A stretch of DNA of 64,000 nucleotides, taken from assembly GCA_010094045.1 (NCBI GenBank), contig ML986649.1, forward strand, positions 124,001-188,000, in the 5' to 3' direction. Made by a program: the position numbers and the translations under genes. Shown here piece after piece: positions 56,310-64,000 of this stretch. Each line of letters begins with the position of its first letter. Position 1 is the stretch's first letter. The notes beneath the pieces are model-generated. The model had not been told where the DNA came from. It searched no databases and saw only the letters and a program-made list of their open reading frames with translations. The DNA comes from Lojkania enalia (Eukaryota; Ascomycota; Dothideomycetes; Pleosporales).

Positions 56310-57620
56310 ATGAAATACCTACTTGCTGCGGCTGCTATGCTGGCAGTCGCATCATCTCACTCACCAGACGCAACCACGACAGATCCTTTTTTGACTTGCA
56401 CATGGAATGGGGAAGAAAAGATTTGTACCTGTCCCACAGGCTTTTACTACAACGGAGAGAATTGCATTAGGAACATACCCACTCCAACAAAATCATGTCA
56501 ATGGGGTTATTACATCGATATCCAGGGAAACTGTGTAGCCAGCATACGAACTCCGTCTCCAACTACATGTCTATATGGCATATACACGGATTATCGGGGA
56601 CCGCACTGCAATCCATCGCCCACTGTTAATTTGTATCCTTGCCCCACCCCGAGTCAAATGAGCTGCAGCTGCTATCCAGGTTATTATAACGATTACAGAG
56701 GTCATTGCAGGAGGATCCAGTCACCAACTCCGCCAACATCAACATCAACATCAACATGCCTTTGGGGCTATTATACGGACTACAGGGGCCACACGCGCTG
56801 TTCTCCCAGCCCAACACCAACTTCGACATGCCCTTGGGGCTATTATACAGATTATAGGGGCCACACGCGCTGTTCCCCTAGCCCAACGCCAACACCCTGT
56901 CCTACGGACTATTACGAGGATTGTCTGGATAATTGTTGGGCTCCCTCTGAAACGGCAACGGCAACTATGATCTATGGTTATTGGGATCAATTCCATCATT
57001 GCGTCTGCCCCACTGGATGGACTACCCGTGCCAATGTTGGGACCTGTTATCGTGAGCTTAGTTCAACTCCTTCAAGCACTGCCACGAGTTCTTCCTCACT
57101 TGTTTGCCCACCCGGCTCGGAGCCTGATGGCATGGGTGGATGCAAGCCTTTCTATTTAACGACTTCTACGGCTACAGCTTCTCCGTCTCCGGGAACTACA
57201 TGCGGCGGGTATAACTCGACCAACTGCACTCCGACCCCCCCAGGTCCAACGGTGATCACCAAAACCGAGCACCACATCGAAACCCTTACTGTTTGTCCAT
57301 CATCAACTACATGCCATGGTCAGACTGTTACTTGGACACATACCTATGGCCCTACCTCTTGCCCGCCAGTTGTGACTTGCACTTGCGTCCTTCCGGGTGG
57401 ATATCCAACGCTCACATCATGCCCGCGTAGTGTTACATGCACCGGACAGACAACGACTATTACAGAAGGAGTTACGGTAGTATTGCCTTCCGAGTCACTT
57501 CCAACTCCGAATGTACCTCCACAGCCGTCGTCAACTCCACCGTTGGAGCTTGGTGGAGCAGCTGCTACAGGTGGCGTTGGGTTAATGGCAATTTTGTTCG
57601 GCGCTTTTGCTGCATTGTAA
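56310..57620 (+). CDS. GPI-anchored cysteine-rich cell-surface protein with YTDYRG repeats
   Basis: Single-exon gene for 436 residues. The ATG at 56310 (MKYLLAAAAMLAVASS) starts a clear signal peptide; the frame is open further upstream but without one. The mature part begins with EGF-like spacing (CTWNGEEKICTCPTGFYYNG). It then carries about six short modules of the type C-x-WGYYTDYRGHTRC followed by SPSPTPT linkers; two adjacent copies (about 56757-56888) are nearly identical at DNA level, suggesting recent duplication. A Thr/Ser-rich, probably O-glycosylated stalk with more cysteine pairs follows. The end has small residues (LGGAAATGG) and a hydrophobic tail (VGLMAILFGAFAAL) without a charged cytosolic end, a typical GPI-attachment signal. 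Likely a cell-wall or surface protein, perhaps adhesin-like; no ligand can be named. Confidence 0.85.
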   Translation: MKYLLAAAAMLAVASSHSPDATTTDPFLTCTWNGEEKICTCPTGFYYNGENCIRNIPTPTKSCQWGYYIDIQGNCVASIRTPSPTTCLYGIYTDYRGPHCNPSPTVNLYPCPTPSQMSCSCYPGYYNDYRGHCRRIQSPTPPTSTSTSTCLWGYYTDYRGHTRCSPSPTPTSTCPWGYYTDYRGHTRCSPSPTPTPCPTDYYEDCLDNCWAPSETATATMIYGYWDQFHHCVCPTGWTTRANVGTCYRELSSTPSSTATSSSSLVCPPGSEPDGMGGCKPFYLTTSTATASPSPGTTCGGYNSTNCTPTPPGPTVITKTEHHIETLTVCPSSTTCHGQTVTWTHTYGPTSCPPVVTCTCVLPGGYPTLTSCPRSVTCTGQTTTITEGVTVVLPSESLPTPNVPPQPSSTPPLELGGAAATGGVGLMAILFGAFAAL

Positions 57621-57978
57621 AGTTGCATGGTCACAGCTTATGTCAGAATGATGATTTTTTGCTATCTCTCCTCATTAACTGGTATTGTAATATTGGGGTT
57701 TTCTCAGGGTTTAGGGTGGTTTGGCGTAAATGGAAGTGATGTAAATGTTGCAGGGGACCAAGTATTGAACGAAGTTGTATATAAGTCTGCAAGACTTCAC
57801 GCATTCCTTTAATTGGTATCGGAAAGACAGGTACATAGGTGGCATTTGTAAGCGAATCGAGTTCTATGTATTTCTGTATGTCCCTGACCTTCACTAAGTG
57901 CGGAGTAAATTACAGCTACGACAAGCTACGCGTCTACATTGAAACTACGTCGGTAGGAGGCTGGTGTTGTCCCGAAGC
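57621..57978. other. convergent intergenic region
   Basis: Shared 3' flank of the GPI-protein gene (plus) and the HET gene (minus). Nothing else recognised. Confidence 0.35.
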
Positions 57979-60159
57979 TTAAATAATCTTTATGGAATAC
58001 TTTCCATCTCGCTGTTCAACGCAAGGAAATCCAATTTTTGTTTCCCGATCGGTTTGTTGGAGTACATCTTCGAGTTTAGCCTGGTTATTCTCGTTCACGT
58101 TCAAAGATGCTACGCCTATCCGACGATAGATGCCTTCCACACGATCGTGGACTTGGAGCATCAGGCAGCGAATTATCACAGTTCGCCCGGAAGTAGTCAT
58201 GGATGACTGTTTAGCTATGGGCATTATAAATAAAGAGCAGTTGAGGTTCTCTTCTCGAAAGTCGCTTTGCATGACGTCCAACTTGAACCGAACATGTAAG
58301 TCAGGTTCCTCATTTGACGCGCCTGTCCATATATGCATTCTCCATGTAAGCCCTATTGAACTCGATTGTGGGAAATATGGTTCCATAATTTGGATAAGCT
58401 TCAAAACACCCTTCAAATGAAGCTCCGCGCTACGAATAGCGCCATATTTGTCTTCTGTCACATAGTTTATGGAAACCTGCTCGACTGTAGCCAAAAGATC
58501 TCCTTTTAGGTCACTCTGGAGGGATATCGGACCATCGAGTGATGCCCAAGACCAAGAAGGAGCGCGATATTCTGCGGGCCGGGTTATGTCACCAATGTCG
58601 CGGAGGTTGCTGAAATCGGTCGTTGCGACTGTCCATAGAAGATGGAATTCCAAGCTATCTCGCCACAAGCCGGCAATATAGTCATCTTTTAGTAGTCGCC
58701 CTATCTTTTTGGCCAGACCGGCGCAAGCAATCAGCTTGTCTCCTGGAAATGTGAGGTTACATTTTGTGTATGTCTCAACAATATCACACCAGCTATGATA
58801 TGCAGCAGTGATTTCGCCAACGGTAGTTGTAATAAGAGATTTCGGTGACTCGCTTGGTATACATGAAGGTAGCCCGTCTGGGTACATCTCCGAGGAGTTC
58901 TTCTCGGCGCATTCCCAAAGAATCTGTTGGGTGCCAAGATGAAGGATTCGCGGTGCTAGAATTCGCTCCTGTACCACCCAAGCTCTCGTATGTAGTATCG
59001 CCTCGGAAACCTCGCGTCGCCAGATGTCATGATCATGTAGAATAAAACTATCTCTCTCTGTTTCATTGCCGCACTCATTATCTGTGGGGACCCGCACAAT
59101 TTGTGGAAAGATGGACTTCGGATCACGTGTGTGAAAGAAAGAGTGGAAGCCATCTGGTGCATCCAAAGCCGAGATATTGCAAAGAGAATTGGCATACACA
59201 TCTTGCATGCAAGGCGCCTCACGTCTCCAGTCGGAGAGGTCGTCCTTATCTTGAAATATGCACAATGCATCTATCCATAGGTAGCGGCAACCTAAACTTC
59301 GGACAGTATAAATCGCATCCTGAAATAGCTGCCTGAGTCTGAATACTGAAATTCCATCACGTAGACTGTTATATGTCGCTTTAGTAAGCGTTAGATGATT
59401 GACTTTGCCCCAGCAATGGCTAAGTGTCATATATCTTCCATTTGGGATGGTTTTACCCGTCTCGATTAAGCGTATTGAGTCGGGCGATAAGGCATCTGGT
59501 TCTAGGTCGAGCAAACGGGTTGGGCACCAAGTCGTCTCAAGGGATATCGAACAGCATTTTTCGTGATTATTGGTGCAGTCCGACATCCATTTCCTAGCAA
59601 GGGAAAGGACCTCCAAACTCTTGGTATTTATTATCCCTTTCCCTGCAAGTCTCATCGACTCACCTTCGTTTTGATCAGCGGGGTCTTGTTATAGACTATC
59701 GGTAAATTGCTCACCGTCCAAGATGAATCGCGCCTCTATTGCTTCCGCTTTCGGATCCTCGACCTTAAACTGAAAGTTCATATGATCTTCATCCAATCGA
59801 ACATCGAGCCAGAAGTTTTTCGGTTGTCTTTTGCTCTCATCTTCGTTCCATTCACGCGGTAATAGCTCAATCTCCGTGCACAGAGGAACATAATCGCCTT
59901 TGCCGAGCTTTGCCCCTTCGTAACCTAAAGCGCTTCGCGTGGCGAGCCTGGTGAGGATAAGATTTCGGGCCCAAGGCGAGAGCCTGGCGCAGAATAGGTT
60001 ACAAATATGGCAATCAGTAAAGAGCGATGCATAGAAGCTCTTCAGAGAGCGGTGATGAGGTTGTTGGGGATCATACGACTTCTGTCCCGGAGACTTCCGC
60101 ACTCCATTCCAGCGACGGATAGCGCGCTGGATAGTATCATGGCATACATCGCATAACAT
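57979..60159 (-). CDS. HET-domain protein
   Basis: Exons 59715-60159 and 57979-59663 (minus), joined by a 51-nt intron (GTGAGC donor, GCTGATC branch), encode 709 residues. The start MLCDVCHDTIQ is typical of this family, with further cysteines (DCHICNLFC, HEKCCSI). The HET domain spans about 226-390: RYMTLSHCWG, RYLWIDALCIFQD, MQDVYANSLCNISA, then RAWVVQERILAPRILHLG and QILWEC. The C-terminal part has GLAKKIG and YRAPSWSWASLDG, the usual closing block. HET proteins trigger vegetative incompatibility or related cell-death responses when paired with non-self alleles; most family members are uncharacterised. No stop or frameshift is seen, so it is probably functional, unlike the HET relic at 35.6-36.4 kb. 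No NACHT, ankyrin or other added domain is present. Confidence 0.92.
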
Positions 60160-61269
60160 TATAGGTATTCTTGGTCTGCACTGGATTTCTAGGAGCTTGC
60201 AAATCAGACCTCATCAACGTTTCTTCGTAGACGACATGTCCGTGGAACCCCACACTAGCTGACGGAAAATACGATACTACTATGCCTATCCAGGGCTGGC
60301 TCATTCACTTACGAGCACTAGCGTCTTCGCCTCAGAGTTTCGGCCCCAACTGAAAGAATCGCCGAGATAGCCTCCTGTGAGTAATTAAATGAAACCGCTC
60401 CTCCAACAGAATGGTGTTTATGAGAAATGCAAATAAAATACTAAATTGATCCTCGCAACTAACTCGCAGGCCTACATAAGATATGAATAAAGGTTCCTTA
60501 GGGCCCCTGATCAAAATGGTATAAAAATCTTAGTAGTTTCATCTATCATTTATATCCAGATTTACATCCAACCCGCTCGACTACATATTCCTCGCGCTAC
60601 TGTACCACCCTCAATTGTGAGGTAATTACCATACCCGATATGGTCACATAGCGCAAGTAGGGCTAAACGCCAAGAAGCTCGGTACGTCTTGAGAAAAAAG
60701 TATTAAGTATCATATTATCTTTTCTGCCTAAGCCGACATATTCGCACAGATAATCTATTTGTATAAAACAGTGAGCAGTGATCTGGACCCAGACAGGAGT
60801 AGCGTTGGTGTTTTAGAAATAACCATAAGGATCTAGATAACGACATGATTCTTAGTATGCTGATACTTCATGGAGGGGAGTTGTGGTATGATCATTGAAC
60901 AAACAAGCCCTTCATTTTCGCGGGATGAGGAAATGGTAGGGGTGGCACCTGCGGGTCACGTGAATATTTAAGTGACGGAACTTGGCACTTTCAAATGAAG
61001 TAAAAGAAAATACTATATCCCCAGAACTTACGGGAGACTTGCGGTGAGATATTTAAATTTTAGAAACTTGAAGATTTTTAGGTATCCAGTCGATTAGATA
61101 TCCTAGCACGCGATACAAGATCTTTCACTTCATATTCTTCTCTTACCCTTCAATGACAGTCTCGACATCTCCATAGTCTTAAGTCAAAGTATCATTCACA
61201 GAGGATTATTCTTGAACTTTCTTTGTTCTTCCTTGACTACACACCTGCCCGGACATTTAACAACCACAA
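60160..61269. other. AT-rich intergenic region
   Basis: It holds the promoter of the HET gene and upstream DNA of the F-box relic. No gene recognised. Confidence 0.35.
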
Positions 61270-62490
61270 TAGCGTGGCTCAATTCCATCCCGGATAAGCT
61301 CCTTCTCGCCGTTGCTTCTAACATTCGAAATGTCTTCTAACTCTGAAACCTTGCCATTGTATCGTGCAGGCGTCAGCTAGCAGCCCATGAGGTTCTGCAC
61401 AAGTCACCATGCCTTGTCAATCCGACGCATCATAACCCGATGCGCATTACTCTGCTTCTCATGACGTTAATTGAGAGGCAAGATTTGGCCAAGTCAGTAC
61501 GCCAGCTGACAATCGAGTATACGTATGCCTATCATGAGCATAAAAGCAGTTATCAAGAGACCATAGGATACGACAGGAATAATAGTGTACAGTATCATTA
61601 GAAGTCGAGGTGCACAGGCCACGAGTATGCTAAATATATCTATGGCTGGAAAGAAGTTGAGAAGCTCTTCTTGCATCGATATCGTAATGGCTCTCAGGCC
61701 CTCCTTATCAATTATATTGGTTGTAATAGCAAGATTCATGAACCACAGTCAGTCAGGTTGCTCTTATCAATTTTGCAGTCATTAAGTCTCTCGTTACCTC
61801 ACCCTTAGGACAATATCTAATGGTAAATCCTTTGCAAAACTCTGTTAATTTGTTTAACCTCCTTTCAGGTTGGAAAGAAGAGGCCAACATCGCACATGAG
61901 GATTTCGGCACCTTGACCGTTCTGAACGAACTTCGCTCCATTTCTACGCCTAAGCTTCTGCTATGGTCGGTGACGCTTATTCCCACACTTTAGAAGTTAG
62001 GAATTAGACTGCCTACCCATCTTGACGCAAATGACACCTTTGGTTCGACTATCTTTCCAATTCATATTCCTCAGTGTCTGGATGTCGAGAATCTCACGAT
62101 CAATATTATGGTAATGACGCCCAACGGATCTCTACGTTTATTTTACCATGAAGATACTAGGGAATTCTTTGGGATTGTACTAAGTAAAATGGTGTGGCTT
62201 CATTCTCTTTTCCTCCGCGTCAACGCAGTATCTTGGTGCAACACAGAAATCGGACAAGATATTACTTCTGAGAATTTTACCGATTTGATCGCACCAATCC
62301 CTCCTAATAATTTCAATTTATTTCAATCATTATTTCCAAAATATATACAGGAGAATGACGAGGAGAGTTCACAGATGACCAATTGTTCCCATCCGAGTAC
62401 CTCACTTTGCAAGTTTCGCAACCTAAAGCGCATAGCGGCCCCAGCAGACTTCTTCTTATTCACGGCAGAGCCGATAAACCTATGGTAAAG
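61270..62490 (+). pseudogene. F-box protein pseudogene
   Basis: The region from about 61278 reads LNSIPDKLLLAVASNIRNVF, then two stops (TAA, TGA), then LAIVSCRRQLAAHEVLHKS: an F-box of the fungal type. LLLMTLIERQDLAKSVRQL follows, the LL.TL..RPDLA..VR.L block seen next in these proteins. Further along are an in-frame TAG, more frame changes, then TPKLLLWSVT and VENLTINIMV, and in the frame of 62108 HSLFLRVNAVS and FRNLKRIAAPADF, resembling the leucine-rich back half. F-box proteins recruit substrates to SCF ubiquitin ligases. The number of stops shows it is dead. One could argue some stops fall in introns, but not the two inside the F-box. Confidence 0.65.
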
Positions 62491-64000
62491 ACCATCTAGA
62501 TGCTCCCGAACACGATCAGAGTCATAGAGGTCTTTCAAGGAACATGGAGACTGAACTAGTGAATGGACAGTCTTCACAATGAGCTTCGATATCTCCCTCA
62601 TCTTCGTCAGATCGTATTGCGGTATATTGTTTTATCTCGCGAGAGCGATAACATGCCCTCAGTGGTAGAAACAATGGTCTAGGATGAGGGCGTTTTGGGG
62701 CCCGGCCGGTCACGATTCGCCGGAAAGATGGACGGGAAGGCGACCCGTAGGATTCAAAATAACGGCGCTCGGAAGGAATTTGGGTAGGCTGGAATCGACG
62801 TGGTTAGGCTGCGATAGAGACAGAGCTGATCAGCAAAGATGAATTTTTAAGCTTGTTTGCCTATTTTCGCACCTTCTCTCCCTAAGAAGCTCTGTACCGG
62901 ATACTGAATTCTATTATGACAAACATTGCCAACATAATGATAATTGGCGCCTCATTACAGTTAATAGTACTTTAGGGTGACCGCATCTAGCTAATTCTAT
63001 ACGGATATTGTTCCGGTATATCATAAATTCTTATTGTCTTTGCCTAGAACGTGTTGAGTATAGTTGGTGTCGAATTATTAGCACCACTATAATGAAGGAG
63101 GCTGTTTTCAGTCACAAGATATCTAGGGATCTCTGCTATATCGCAACGCGACTTCTCGTACGGCTCTTTTGCGGCACTTACGCTACGTCATAGTACCATG
63201 TAACCATCGTTTGTTCATAACGATGTGTCCCAAGACCTAAAGAACTTGTACATGATTCAGTAGTTATTCGATCCTAAATCAAAAAATCAAAGGATTGAAA
63301 GGTTGTATTACAGGCAACTCTTGAGCACAGTCAGAAGTGGCGAATACAATTAATATTCTTCTCTCCTGCCTATGTTGCACTAGCACATAATCATCTTACC
63401 GTGTAGGGCCGATCCAGGCCGTCATAGCTACTAATCAACAATGTGCAACTTAGGCGAAGGCCTCCCCAATACCGTTGTTGCTCTCCGAATTGTTGTGGCG
63501 AGTGCGACATATTGAATACCGAAATCGTAAGTGATATGAAGACATGGTTGGCAGAAAATCCTATTCCGGATTTGGAAAAATTAATCGCATCCTATTCGCC
63601 AGGTCCCTAGCCAGTTTTTTGCCGAAGGATCAACAGGGCATCGACAAATTAAGTGCTGCATATCCTGCCCAACCAGCGCCGATTTGCAAAGTGATCAATA
63701 ATACCCAGATGTGCCGAAGTGCAGGAACATTCCGTTGAAATGCCGAAGTATGGGGTCGGTAGCAATATCTTGATATCATATGTGTTACCACCTGCATTTG
63801 TGGGGAGATTAGTGTCACGCGGGGAAGCCCTGGAACATCGATTTTATTGGCCGTGGACGTGTTTGGATAAACGAGTAGACATTCAACACCAAGACTACAA
63901 GACATCGGTATGTTGGGGAGCCAAGGAATGGAAGAATGGTCTAATGACGATAAATGTTTGACGTGTGATATATTGTGAGAGGTCACCCTCTTTTGCTTTA
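62491..64000. other. terminal region without a supported gene
   Basis: Short frames at 62522-62713 (minus), 63008-63193 and 63544-63738 (plus) have no recognisable domain. The window ends inside this stretch, so a gene beginning further right cannot be excluded. Confidence 0.35.

Noticed and set aside
63544..63738. Possible esterase relic near the right end
   Set aside because: A few residues (KDQQGIDKLSAAYP) recall carboxylesterases, but nothing else of the family is nearby.

Overview
The window is nuclear DNA of a filamentous ascomycete (Pezizomycotina). The genes carry 43-166 nt introns, mostly GTAAGT/GTGAGT donors with CTAAC/CTGAC-like branch sites. The families present (TFIID TAF2, HET-domain proteins, EthD-domain protein, NCS1 permease, Fot1/pogo transposon remnant, CAG-to-TAG and CGA-to-TGA type decay in relics) fit that group. 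I cannot name the species. All exon structures were rebuilt by eye from reading-frame continuity and splice consensus.

Layout. (1) 0.4-8.2 kb is gene-dense: a BAH-PHD chromatin reader, convergent TAF2, and a small secreted cysteine-containing protein. (2) 8.2-13.7 kb is gene-free and holds a strongly decayed repeat field with a roughly 50-bp rhythm of CTAAAA boxes. (3) 13.7-19.2 kb has an EthD-domain protein and a conserved-looking protein of unknown function, separated by 4 kb with no credible gene. (4) 19.2-27.7 kb is gene-free; a short array related to the one in (2), in inverted orientation, sits at 26.65-26.93 kb. (5) 27.7-33.1 kb holds one 11-exon gene for a roughly 1615-residue protein that fuses an indoleamine 2,3-dioxygenase-like domain to an FAD/NADPH reductase, a cytochrome b5 domain and a long C-terminal extension. 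(6) 33.1-36.9 kb carries a dead HET gene and the tail of a dead zinc alcohol dehydrogenase. (7) 37.2-48.9 kb is gene-dense: mitochondrial citrate carrier; hydantoinase/oxoprolinase fused to DUF917; a divergent NCS1 permease sharing a GATA-site-rich promoter with it; a secreted alpha/beta hydrolase; a cytochrome P450. (8) 48.9-64 kb is accessory and eroded: two secreted proteins (one a GPI-anchored repeat protein), an intact HET gene, a dead flavin monooxygenase, a Fot1/pogo transposase remnant and a dead F-box gene.

How the genes may work together. The hydantoinase-DUF917 enzyme and the NCS1 permease are a divergent pair with five HGATAR sites between them. This suggests uptake and ring opening of a hydantoin-like (possibly thiohydantoin) nitrogen source under AreA/NIT2-type control. 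The dioxygenase fusion looks like a self-sufficient redox machine, because IDO enzymes need electrons to keep heme ferrous and cytochrome b5 with a flavin reductase is the known physiological supply. The secreted hydrolase and the P450 are tail-to-tail neighbours without a visible biosynthetic backbone enzyme.
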